From positions 102,452 through 166,451 of the forward strand of contig NMRA01000315.1 of the NCBI GenBank assembly GCA_002633005.1: a stretch of 64,000 bases of DNA, in the 5' to 3' direction. Each line of letters begins with the position of its first letter. The first letter of the stretch is position 1. Below are positions 35,371 to 46,333 of this stretch, piece after piece. This DNA is from Phoronis australis. Lineage: Eukaryota; Phoronida; Phoronidae. The notes below the pieces were generated by a model, which was given only the letters and a program-made list of their open reading frames with translations, was not told the DNA's origin and made no database searches. Made by a program: the position numbers and the translations under genes.

Positions 35371-37018
35371 CCTGTGTATCTCATAACATTACTTCCCTCC
35401 CTCCACAAACACACAAACACACCTGCCTCACTCAGGTCTCAACATACTCAGCACACAAAACGCGCTCCTACCGCCCGCGTAAAACGTACAAATCACATGC
35501 GTGGAACTTTAAAGACACGGCCATACTGGGTCGCGCGACAGTTTGACTCGAATTATTTCTCTACGATTTAACAGCAGCACTTCAAACGTAGTGGAAATAA
35601 TGCACCCCAAACTAGTTTGCACCAAGCACGTGTTATGAAGTCACAGGCCCGCACTCACTAATTATAAGTCTTGCCCCTAAAATGTTGTATTCGCAATGAC
35701 CAAACACCTGTCTCGCAGACCAGTGGAGACAAGGGTGTCTGTAAATTATCACATCTAGGAACTGACGAATGACTTTAGAAACTGGCAGCAAAGACGGCAA
35801 TTTTTCAATAACAGGATAAGTGCAAAAATGACCATGGACGTGACGTCGTTTCGGGAGCACTAAGTCCACAGTACGAGTGGTTGATTTCGTCAAAATCATC
35901 TGATTTAGCAAAAGTCTTAGTTTAAGGGCACCAAGCAAAAATGAATTAATCGAAAAAAGCAAACACAGTGGAGTTTTTATGGAAAAAAAATCAACGAAGC
36001 AAAAGCTTGATTTCATATGTACAATGAAAAAATCTAGATGCCGGAAATGACCATAAATCTAAAATTTGCCATTGTTCTATCAAAAAACCACAAATTTACG
36101 ACTAGACAGGTCCAAGGGTGGAAACAATAATCTGGAAGGTCTTGACTTCTAGATTACATAAATTTAGTCCAGAATGCACCATTATTAACCACATTCTTGC
36201 AAATTTCCAATTGCCTGAATGGCACGAGTATTTACAGCAGAGACTCCGCCTGAAGAAATACGTGCTTTCAATATTGTGGGACTTGCAGATCACGATGAAA
36301 CAAAGCTGAAACCACAGGGGTGGATATTGTTACTCAAAACAGCTTCAAAGAACTTCTGACAACCATTTGCGGCAACCACTCTTCATTGAATCCACATAAT
36401 TGCCGTCCAATCTGCCCCACTCCGTTTTTAGGTATATACATAGACCGGGAAGCTTGGACATAGATTTATTTTTTCGTAAAACTGTTAACACTGTATTCAC
36501 GTTTCTCCATATTAATCTCAGTTCCTATCGAAATGTCCAAAAACCCGGAATCATTATTCTAATGTACGATACATCTCTCTCGCTTAGCAAAAATTACAAT
36601 AACAACGTGCACGCTAACGTGCGCACACCTAGTCTAAAAATGGAGGGACTCGAATTTTCGAGAATGAGGACGGGATACGTTCAGAGCTATGGATTGTGCA
36701 TGTCAGACGATTGACTGTGGGCTTATTAAAAGGTAGCTATGCTTTGAGACTGTGCGTAGATGGAGAGTGAATAATTAAATCCATTAATTAATCTATTATA
36801 TGATAACCCCAAATTAAACAAGTGAAACCTGTTGTTAATTAAGTAATCAACTACAAAGAAGAGTAACTACGCTAGCGCCCTCTTTCAAGATTACTTCAAT
36901 CAATCAACCAAAATAATCAAATGTCTTATCTGCTATCCAAGCTAGGACTCTCCACTTGTTGGATGACTGTCCTGTTGGTGGATCTTCGAACTACACACAC
37001 TGTATAGCGACAGTGTAC
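35371..37018. other. No recognisable gene
   Basis: Open frames at 35633-36016 (minus, 127 codons), 36118-36309 and 36400-36714 (plus) show no domain I recognise and no paired splice signals. One of them may be real, but I cannot support it. Confidence 0.4.
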
Positions 37019-37144
37019 TTGCTGGTCACCGTGTCTGGTGATGCAACAATTGCAGGCAATTTCTTCTACCCGCGATTCTTCTTGCTGGTCACAGTCTCTG
37101 CTGGTGACGCAACACTTCATGTAGTATCTTACTATCCACGATGC
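37019..37144. repeat. Two-copy tandem repeat, period about 63 bp
   Basis: CTTGCTGGTCACCGTGTCTG at 37019 recurs as CTTGCTGGTCACAGTCTCTG at 37082. Each is followed by GGTGA(T/C)GCAACA and a CC(G)CGAT-type end. The second halves are more diverged. Confidence 0.6.
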
Positions 37145-37635
37145 AAGTGACAAGCTCTTAGTTAAAATCCTGTTCGTTAACCCTTGCCCTTGCCAAGATC
37201 CTTTCTAGAATCTTCCACGAGATGGCTCTGTCGTACAATTTCCTCTGTACACTGTAGCGAGTTTTTATGCGTCAACTACTATAGCGCATCTGAGTTTCTT
37301 TTTGACTTAAGCCCATATTATAATATTGTACTTATTTAGTGATTTTTTAATAAAAAATCACATGATCATATCCAATCATATCATTGCCTGTTACAGTTTG
37401 TTCTCAGAATTTTGTAGAATCTCTAGAGTACTTTCACCCCAGAAACAAAGTTGTAAACACCATCTAAAAATAGATTTTGACGTTAAAGTACATGTCAACA
37501 AGTTTGACCCCATGATTTAAAAGTACACATGCACACACTTTAGTTTATTTAAAATGGATCTATTCTTAATAATTACTTAATCAATATTTATTCTGACAGT
37601 GCATTTGCCGAATTTTGGTAGTTCCTGCTTTTTTA

Positions 37636-37800
37636 GTGGACTTCTGTCTCGTTTTCTACTTATCCGGATTTTTTATTTCTGTGAGGAGAGGGCTTTTTGC
37701 CCACTTCGCCGAATGAAGGGAGGGGGGCTCATTTGAGCTGCCTGAGCCTCCCCCCGGGTGTGCATATGGCTAGGTTCACAAGACAGCTGGGGCCAAGACT
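37636..37800 (+). repeat. Interspersed repeat, copy 2 (partner at 3655)
   Basis: Shares ordered blocks with 3655-3795, including AGTGGACTTCT, TTTTTGCCCACTTCGCC, GGGGCTCATTTGAGC and a C run followed by GGGTGTGCATATGG. Same orientation. Confidence 0.5.
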
Positions 37801-38204
37801 GCTACCTATAGTGGCCAAAATGTAGGACATGAACAATTTATTTTTATATGTACATGTACCTAGTCTTTTGTGTGCGATATGAGTAAGGTAATAGAAAATC
37901 GTGATATTTTTGTAGGAAAATGAGTAAAGCGGTACCAGAAGGTCACATGGTTCAACGGGAAGTCAACAGTCATTGGTTTAGTAGAGTTTTTCGGATATAA
38001 AAGCAAAAGAAAAAACATTTACATACATGTAAGATAATCATACGTTTCACGAACAAGTTCAGATGGTTTGTTGAAGTGTTTTATTAGATAAATTTCGTAT
38101 TATCTTTATTTCGACAGTGTCTCTTTGATGTGTGTGCAAGTCAATGCCTGGGTTGTGTGGCCTCATCGTTAACATCGTCATGCTTTTGTCATTTTACTAT
38201 TACC

Positions 38205-38771
38205 ATGGAAACAGCACTAACGTGCGGTGCAGACAAACAGCAGTACTCACGACAGTCTGAAGGTAAAAAATCAAATGAACATCTCTTCTCGAGTTCGTTG
38301 TTTGGCCTGTTATTAGAAAGTACTAATGTTAGACAACACAAACTTCCAATGCCATGTGAATGACTCCAGCAAACTTCCACACTTTCCTTATAGAATATCA
38401 TCTGTGGTAATATTGAATGTACATGTCACCGCGCACAGCCTCTTCCGAGAATATCTTGTCAACAGTTCCCTTTCGCGCCCACTTGCAGTTGTTTCACTTA
38501 ACTTTGGGGGCGTTTGTCGTTAATGACCTTAAAATAATAAGTCTCCCGTGCACATGCGCATGCGCGCACATGTCGGACTTGCTTCTGGTTACTTGGATGG
38601 CTTAGTGACTTAATTATCGCTCCTGGAACATGCTCATTTAGAATAACCTGCACCAATCCTCTGTGAAAGCCAAGGGTACGGAACATTGTTTATAGACAAG
38701 GACATATTGCCAGATGGTGTCGTGTCGGAAACTAAGTGCCGTTTCAGAGGACGAAGAAGAGCAATTATTAG
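38205..38771 (+). CDS. Candidate alternative first coding exons of gene B
   Basis: Two short exons could start transcripts of gene B. The first runs from an ATG in good context (ACCATGG, 38205) to a donor GAAG|GTAAAA (end 38262) and begins METALTCGADKQQYS. The second runs from an ATG at 38714 to TTAG|GTACGG (end 38771) and encodes MVSCRKLSAVSEDEEEQLL. Both end after one base of a codon. A 24-base microexon (38748-38771, after TTTCAG) with the same phase on both sides is also possible. In each case the next exon (38884-38968) would be read in a frame different from the one used by its own internal ATG. Inferred from splice-like signals only. Confidence 0.3.
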
Positions 38772-38902
38772 GTACGGAAAAGATGTGGCCAGTTTGAAGT
38801 TAGCAGAATAGAAGTGATAGTAAGCTCAATTATAATTACGACAATGGTATTTACATAGTCTCTTAGCTTTTTGTATATTGTAGTCAACAGAACTGCGGTG
38901 CC

Positions 38903-41900
38903 ATGGAAACAAGCAACTATGGAAGACCGACTATCGTCACACGATCCAAGCGCCAGGCTCTGTTCGCAGTAAGAACGTATTCTATCCAACCGTTGTAATT
39001 TTTGGTAGTAAGGGTTCGAGCACCAAACGAATATTGTATTTACAGAAACCAATGTTCGAGCACATTGTGTAAATAGTTTCAAAAATTTGCCATTCACTTT
39101 CTGTTTGAAGGTCGAGGAACCTCTGCTGACACCGTCGATGCTGTCAAGCGATCAAATACCAAAACTGATTGCACGTAAGCGACAAGGTTTGTCAATTTTT
39201 GTTGCACCAATTAAACATTCAGATTGGGATCATTTGCATGCCAGAGGCGGAGATAGGGGCTCTGGGGCACGCCTGCAGCTAAAGACCCGACCAAAAAAAG
39301 AAACGCTGTCAGCACGCTGGAACGGACACGGACATTATTCTTTGGAAGTTGTAGTTTTCCTCGATCCTCCAGTTCATACTATGTATCTAAAGACTCTCCG
39401 TGGTTCTCTCACATTTGGTCTTTCAGTAATAATGTCCACTGAATGTGTGTTCGTTGCACGAGGAAAAGGTGTGAGTCGGTAATGCCAAGGTCACCATGTC
39501 ACCCGGAGTAAAACTTCAATACATGTACAACTGACCTTACCACCATTAGGTGCTGACTATACTTTAACATTCGTAGTTCATGTACTGTAAGATTTCGTAA
39601 AACTTGGTTATTTTTAATTGGCTTCAGAAAGACGCCACACAAAGCTAACTGGCAATGCACTTGGAATAGACCACCCAAGGCCAAGGTCTGCAACGCCTGA
39701 CCAAACCAGTAAATCATCACAAAGAATTCCACAGCCCTTTTCATTCATTCCTCCCACTCCAAAATGGCGTCTCACGAAAAGTAAGGGGACTCGGAGGGAA
39801 CGAAAAAAACAGAGCGCCCGGTTAGTACAAACATCAGTTTCTGCTTTCGTTGTATTATTATCATATTCTGAAACAAAGCAGCGTGAAGCACAAAATCGCA
39901 TTCCAGTTGAAGCAGAGTGTTAATTTATTCCTTAAAGATTAATTTAATTTTCCAGGAAATCAATCTTGAGTGATTGCCTTGCGAAAAAATCTGGCTGTGA
40001 CGTCATTGACCAACTAAGTTCTAAAGATAGACGACGGTACTTCGAGCATTTACTTGATACGGTGGAATTCTTTATGGAAATTTACAAATACTGTCTGCAA
40101 GAGAAGATGTGTGCACAGGTTCGTCCTCACGTTTGGGTTGAGTTCGTGACTTGTTATCCATATTTCAACTGCAGATCAAACACTGTGTCAAGGGTTAAGT
40201 CACGAGACATTCGACTCGTTAAGTCAAAACGTTGACGTTTTAACTATTAGAAATACATGTAGATACCAGTTTCTATATCAAGATTAGAACTGGCTTCAGA
40301 AGACAAGCTGAACACTGTATGATACAAGAATTTTGTGTGTAAATTCTCTTGTGTACCTACAGTGTAGATAGCCGTGAAAGGAGGTGGCCTGAAGACTTTT
40401 GACAAACTCATGTAAAGTTTAAAATGAAGATGCCAGAAGCGTTTTTTTTTTCCTGTCATGCCCGGGGGACGGCAATAGTTGGATATAACGTGCCCGTATT
40501 TTGAGAGCCTGTGGAGAAAATGGTTCTCAAAATAGGTTATATGCCACCATTACCCGGAGGACAGCTCGGCGTGCCCACAGCCCTCATAACTCTACGTTTG
40601 CTCGGCCTGCATAGAGATGACCCAGGCAACATTCATTTGTTTCTCGAAAAAAATGGGACTGTTTGCATAGCAGGAACCAAAATATTGGCCGTTTTGCTGA
40701 CAAGGTGGAGTAACGTTTTCAGTATCCTGGTCGTCACGCTCAAGTTGGTAGATATTTGAAAACCGGACTACAAACTTGTGTCCTACATCCCATAGAGAAA
40801 TAAAAGCCATCCTTGGTAGTGATCTGTTTTAGTGACTAAAAAAAAACATCTTACGACAACGCTGGTAATTGCGTTTAGTTCATGTTTTTGTATCCCGCCA
40901 ATTCGACTATGTTAAGCTTAAACTCAACCAGGCTTTGTCGTATTAGTAGATATTAACTATGACTTTCCCACTCTGATCAAGAATGCTTTGCATCCCTCGT
41001 CAACCACGAAATGTTGAAAATTTAAAAACAACTTGCAAGATTGAGTTACTCTACAGCTGTTGGGAAATACCACGCTCCAAGAAGCACATTCATTAAGAGT
41101 TATTGCTTGCTTCCTGCTTTTATCACTCAAACGATATTCCAAGGGTGCATTAACAAAGGACAAGATCAGAATTGGTTGAAATAACCGAAACAGGCCTTAG
41201 TATCGAATTAAAATATCTATAGAATTAGTAAAATGTAAGTTATCAACCGATTCGAAAACCTGTTTCAATTACTAATAGGTTAATGCCACATTTTAGAACA
41301 TCAAGAAACATTTCTTCTTAAGAGATCTTGGATCGCCACCGCTCAGCGACAACCCGCGGTTTGTCCTATACGAATTAAAGCGCCGCGTAAACCATCGCCA
41401 GAAAGATTGCTCGAGACCCAGTGAGTGTAGAGTTCCATCAGTAGCGCACGTTTTGTCGGTAGGGGTCAAAGACGGAGTTAACTTTTCGCCACTGGTATGT
41501 TCTTCGGGAAGCGATAGCCTCCTTGATGAGATGGCGATGGGAAAAGCGCTCAAGTTGACCAAAGAACTGTTGACAGCGTTATTAGAAGACCTCGGTATTA
41601 GTCAAACTTGCGGTAAAGATAACATAGACATTAACTCAGACTCACATGCAATAGCAACTTTACGTCACTACTGTTCGAGAAAACGGGAAGAAATTGCTGA
41701 CTCTATGCCGCTTTTGACCATCGTAGAGAGGCCAAATTGTCTCAAATCTCCAACTCAAATTTGGAATCTTAATTCGGAATTTGCTGTTTCTGATAAACAA
41801 CAATCTTTCAAGCAATTTTCTTCGGAAAATGTAATATATCAAAAGCTGATAGAAGGTCTTATACCAAGCGACATTTTGGAATCTATGGTAGACAAAAAAT

Positions 41901-43279
41901 CGACTTGCCCAATCCCTTTTTGGAACATAAGTGACGAGACTTGTCCTAAAGCGCCAACGCAACAAGATATTAAACCCTACACGATGCACGAGAATCTACA
42001 AAACATCTACGCGCACTGGAGTGACGAAATCATCGGATACATCATGTCGTCCTTAAGCAATACTGGAACACGGGCTAACCAAAGAAGAACCGCGATAATG
42101 GCGTCGTCGTATTCAAGTTTCATATACGGTATTTTGAGCCCACTACAGACCGTTTTTGGCAAAATAAAAGGGTCGAATATGCCATCATCAATAATCCATA
42201 AAGAAACTGAAAACCAGTTTGCAGTTCCAACATTAAATAAAGGAACGAGGATGACCGACTCAGAACTGCCCGCGTTCGAAATCGTGGAAGCTGTGGGAGG
42301 AACCCATCAAAGAAACACCGATATGTTTGCCAGCCTTAGAGAGGATTCAAGTTGTTCTTCTTTAACAAGTTTGCGTGGGCAATCCACATTCATTAACCCG
42401 TTCTCCCAAAGTGAATTAGATAAAGTAGATGTTAAGCGTGAGCAAAATCAAAACCAGAACAGATACTCGTCTAGCTGTAGCAGACATGACAACTCTTTTA
42501 GCACCCAATCTGCACAGCCAGTAGAAACTAGTCATCTGAAAGCTATGGTGGTCCAACACGGAACATTTGCCAAAGATAATTGTTCGGTAGTGCGGCAATT
42601 TGTTAAACAGGACGCAGATTGTCCTCTAAAAAGATGCATCCTTTCGGAGTTGAACGAAAATTGGACAGGTGTAAAGAAAGTAAAACGAACTGCTCAAATA
42701 CTAACGCCTCGGAAAGGACAATCGTACACAAAGACAGGACGAACTATACAAAACCAAGAACATTATCATAAAGTTCGACACCAGAAAAAAACTTCTATTA
42801 CAGCCAAAAACGCGAAGCCAATACATGAAGAAAATACCGAACTTGTCAATTTCGCTTCTGGGACGTGCTACAAAACGACTTGTAAAAGCACCTCCAAGAA
42901 AAAAGATCATATTAAGTCTCTATCGAAAAGCATTGCAAATTTGAATAACACGATGGCGGACAACTTAGGAAAAACGTACACTATTAGAAATGATCAGAGT
43001 GAGTGCGATTCAGTGAGCGTCGGTATTGGATCGCCCGACACCTCTGGCGGTTACAGCTACCTAGAGCTGACCGCGTCATGCAAAGGCTGCCCACAAAACC
43101 TTGTAGACAAAGCCGAGTTGGAGAAAATGGTATTTGGAAACTTGGGCTTATCAACTCCTAGTGATGATGATGATGATAATGATGATGATCTTGAAAGTGG
43201 CAGATGTCATACAACTTTTGGTAGCGACGAAACTGCGCCATGGATTAATAATAATTGGGGATACCCAGAGAGCACGTGA
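38903..43279 (+). CDS. Gene B: five-coding-exon gene for an unknown protein (822 aa)
   Basis: Coding exons are 38903-38968 (ATG in GCCATGG; the exon itself begins at 38884), 39111-39174, 39628-39820, 39956-40118 and 41297-43279 (stop TGA). Acceptors are TTGTAG, TTTGAAG, GGCTTCAG, TTTTCCAG and ATTTTAG. Donors are GTAAGA, GTAAGC, GTTAGT and a weak GTTCGT. All junction phases agree (0, 1, 0 with two bases carried, 0), which strongly favours one gene. The product begins METSNYGRPTIVTRSKRQAL, has a basic segment (KSKGTRRERKKQSAR), a probable helical segment (RRRYFEHLLDTVEFFMEIYK), and a 660-residue part from the last exon. That part is polar, Ser/Lys/Asn rich, with WNISDETCPKAP, an IYAHWSDEIIGYIMSSL segment, basic patches and a DDDDDNDDD run near the end. 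There is no signal peptide or membrane span and I recognise no family. It is probably a nuclear or cytoplasmic protein with much disorder. Confidence 0.7.
40471..40555. mobile_element. Short foldback element, copy 1
   Basis: Starts GGCAATAGTTGGATATAACG, continues TGCCCGTATTTTGAGA, and then runs back as GGTTCTCAAAATA ... GGTTATATGCC. The arms are imperfect inverted repeats around a small centre. The same arms occur at 48517-48625. It lies in the last intron of gene B. Confidence 0.75.
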
Positions 43280-44735
43280 CATTCCTTCTGTTGTTGAACA
43301 TCTGAACATAAAAACGTAGAAAGACTTTGTCGCTATTTTCATTGTTATGCAATTTACGTTTCACTAAAAAAATAATTTGCTTGTAATGGACAATGGGCGA
43401 TGTTGTGCACCGTTTGACTCAAATGCACAAGACATGAATATTTGATTGATCTGAGAGGCAAGGGAGGATGGTATCGCAACGTCGCACGGGCTACCTCATA
43501 GCCAGGCCGATAAATGCAAATATCGAAAGACTAGTATGTTACCCATACAAGCCCTACAACTGGCCTGAGATTCCAACATGGAAGGAATTTTCTAGACAAG
43601 TTAGTCGTTGCATATACAGTTATATGACTGGGTGGCCAGCAAAGGCAAGCGCCTCTAACAGCTGACTATCGAGTAACAATATATTAAATAGACATTAACA
43701 GCCAAGAAGAACAATGTAACTAACAACAAAAATTATACATCTACAATGAATAAGATAAGTTCTATACTCATGTACGTTTATTTCGGAACAGTAGTACTGC
43801 ATAGTACTTAAAGAATTGATCAAAACAAAAATCAAAAAATCAAATGATGAAACAATCTCGGTACACATAAAGGATATGATAATGAGTCTGCTACATGTAT
43901 GCTATCAAAATTTAAGATGATAAATTTATGTTGTAAAACGATTAAAATTATATTCGAAACTAATGCAAAGCGATCGTGAAGCAGACTAAAATCGCGTTCT
44001 TACTCTAAACACTGAATAGAAAATGGTGGTAATATTAAAAGTTTGATCATGTTTGACACGTACGATTAAATTAAACGCGTTCGACACAGCTTAAAATTAT
44101 GTTTGATCACGCATACCGCGCTGCAGTAGACAAGACTGTGGTATGTTGATGCGATCGTCGTATAAATTTAGTTGATGTTAACGATCGCAGGAACAAAGTT
44201 TCTACATCAATAAAGTAACAATTGTTGCTTTAAAAAATCACACATGGTGCCTATGTGCTTTGCCAGTTTTATGCAACATCTTTGAGAGATTTGATGTCAT
44301 GGCAACTATGAAACACCAAAAACTTATGGCAAAATAAACAATTTAAGAAATTAAATAAATTGTGTTATTCTAAATAAAATCATACTCAAATGTCTTAAGT
44401 TATTCATTGTCGTAAAACAACGACTGTTTTACGGCTTTTTGACAAACTGTGTCGAACTCCCTAAACAGAAAAATTCAGAAGAAATGATTTAAGGTGTTTA
44501 AGGAGATACATACACCTGTTGAGTCGTCAAAATTATGCAAAAATATTTGAGAATTCGTGGAATTGAACAATGTCCACCTAATATGAACTACGTTTTTAGA
44601 CTAATCAGGCACATGCATGGATATATTCACAGATTACAATCAAAGCTATGTGACTTACAGCTTTTAGCAAACGTGTACTGTTCAACAGAAAGCAAGACTG
44701 CAAGAGTATACAAAATACCACACTTAAGGGTCTAC
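43280..44735. other. 3' UTR of gene B then no recognisable gene
   Basis: AT-rich sequence that presumably starts with the gene B 3' UTR. Nothing else could be supported. Confidence 0.45.
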
Positions 44736-44812
44736 CAGAAGGACTGTGGGTTTCGAACCCATGTCATTCACATTGGGATCCTATAGTCATGCCACTTAGA
44801 AACCCTGCCTCT
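44736..44812 (-). repeat. tRNA-like sequence with intact B-box, probable SINE head
   Basis: On the minus strand GGGTTCGAAACCC (44748-44760) is a full T-arm with B-box, preceded by an A-box-like TGGCATGACTATAGG at about 44780-44794. The spacing is tRNA-like but the acceptor stem is weak, so a SINE head or tRNA pseudogene is more likely than a working tRNA. Confidence 0.45.
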
Positions 44813-45286
44813 AACCTGCTATCTCTTTTAAACTAAGGCATTAATGGGAACACAAAAGCCATGGAATAGACCGATTAAGGAATTCATTTTCAGCCTCACC
44901 TGGAGCTGATATGAAGCGGACCAAATTTGGAGGGTTGCCCATTCAGAACTATTTTGTATCTGGAGATGCCGTTTGAATTGCCGTTGCTCTGAATGATTGT
45001 TTTGAGGGTGGTGAGTATTTATAGTTTGATACACTATCCGTGCAGGTGATCAACATAATGTATAAATTGTGTTTCAGGACATTTTAAAAAAATACACAAA
45101 AAATCTTATACATTTGCTACACCATCTCTAGAGGTCATTAAAATAAAAGCACTCCTCCTTTTTCTGTAATTGGGAGAGTTTTACATTTTTGGCTGCAAAA
45201 GCAGAATTTTCAACGACTCGCGACATTTCATAACCAGCGACTACTAAAACGAAAGTTTCGTAGCTTCAGCATTGAGAGCCTAGAAC
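44813..45286. other. No recognisable gene; probable 3' UTR of the minus-strand receptor
   Basis: No domain is visible. The part next to 45286 would be transcribed as the 3' UTR of the minus-strand receptor. Confidence 0.4.
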
Positions 45287-46333
45287 CTAGAGACGTGACG
45301 TCTGTGTACCACTTGCTGGCAACTGTGAACCACCTGACGTCACTTTGGGAGCGCGATTTATTTTATCAATGAACGCGATCCACAATTCGTGGCGTAACTG
45401 CGTATCACAGGCAAGATGTACACATAAAATAACGCAGTGTTTGCTGTAGTTGAATACATTAACCATAAATTTTGCTGACTTTAAGAGAGGGTCTTCTTTG
45501 GCCATTACCGCATTCAAGAGGGACACAACTTGGACAGGTATCGTTAAGAACAGAGACACCAGAGCAACAGCTACAGACGTTATGGTACGCGAGTGAATTT
45601 CATAGGACTCATCGTGTTTTATCAATACTTTGTTGTTCTCCAGAATAAAAAACTGTTCAGTCGCCGGCATTACGCGACATGATACGTCCTTCATTTCCCT
45701 TTTGACGGTATTCAGCTGGTAGATTATTCGCCCACAAAAGATTACCATCGTAAAAAATGCACCAACAGCTTGAAGTAAAATGATGAAAACGGGTCGTTCG
45801 TTCAGCCAATCAAAATCCATGTCTTCACTCGGATACCCACATTCTAAGGTAACTTTTTCTGTGTTGTTGTCGTGCGTGGCTTTCTCATGACCCGTAGGCA
45901 CATAAAACAGGCTGCTATTCTCGAGCACAACAAGAATCGCAACCAATACAAGCACTTTCTTGGTCCTCGGCACTGTACACATAGTAAGAGCCCGGGAAGG
46001 ATGGCAAACGGAGATCCATCGTTCCACCAAGATAGCTACTAGGGTCCATGAGTAAAAATCGTCCCAGAAGTAGAAAGAAAAGCGATGTGATTTGCAAACC
46101 CATTCGTTGCCATTTCGAATATATAGTGTTTTGGTATAATCCTTAGACGATCCAGAAAGCAGCACCAATACGTCAGCCCAGGGAAGGACACTGAAGCAAA
46201 GCCCCGTAAAATCTTTCATGAATCTTTTTCGTCTAGTGATCCAGAAAAATAGACCATTTGTAATTGACCCAATTACAAGAAAAATTGTCGAAACAGAGTT
46301 CCACTCATAGCCGTCAGACAGAGACTGTTCCAT
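45287..46333 (-). CDS. Divergent class A (rhodopsin-like) GPCR, single exon (348 aa)
   Basis: Seven hydrophobic segments can be placed at roughly 14-34, 43-61, 85-109, 126-145, 181-206, 249-274 and 288-309. Class A landmarks are N26 in SITNGLFFW (TM1), D54 in PWADVLVLL (TM2), C80 before TM3, ERW 104-106 followed by ISVCHP (the DRY site) and C165 in the second outer loop. The usual CWxP of TM6 is replaced by FLTIPVQV, and NPxxY of TM7 by VFNYSKHCVILCVHL, followed by a basic helix-8-like end. This pattern resembles the large invertebrate peptide-receptor-like group that includes FMRFamide-receptor-type proteins, but I cannot name a ligand. The coding region is one uninterrupted frame and the ATG gives a 13-residue N-terminus. 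Both termini are short. An orphan chemosensory-type receptor is the main alternative. Confidence 0.85.
   Translation of the reverse strand: MEQSLSDGYEWNSVSTIFLVIGSITNGLFFWITRRKRFMKDFTGLCFSVLPWADVLVLLSGSSKDYTKTLYIRNGNEWVCKSHRFSFYFWDDFYSWTLVAILVERWISVCHPSRALTMCTVPRTKKVLVLVAILVVLENSSLFYVPTGHEKATHDNNTEKVTLECGYPSEDMDFDWLNERPVFIILLQAVGAFFTMVIFCGRIIYQLNTVKREMKDVSCRVMPATEQFFILENNKVLIKHDESYEIHSRTITSVAVALVSLFLTIPVQVVSLLNAVMAKEDPLLKSAKFMVNVFNYSKHCVILCVHLACDTQLRHELWIAFIDKINRAPKVTSGGSQLPASGTQTSRL

Noticed and set aside
35633-36016. 127-codon minus-strand frame, considered as a LINE piece because it shares TCATCTGATTTAGCA with 51920-51945
   Set aside because: The shared bases are short and the translated frame does not follow reverse-transcriptase motifs.
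41660-41989. 109-codon minus-strand frame
   Set aside because: Shadow of gene B's last exon.
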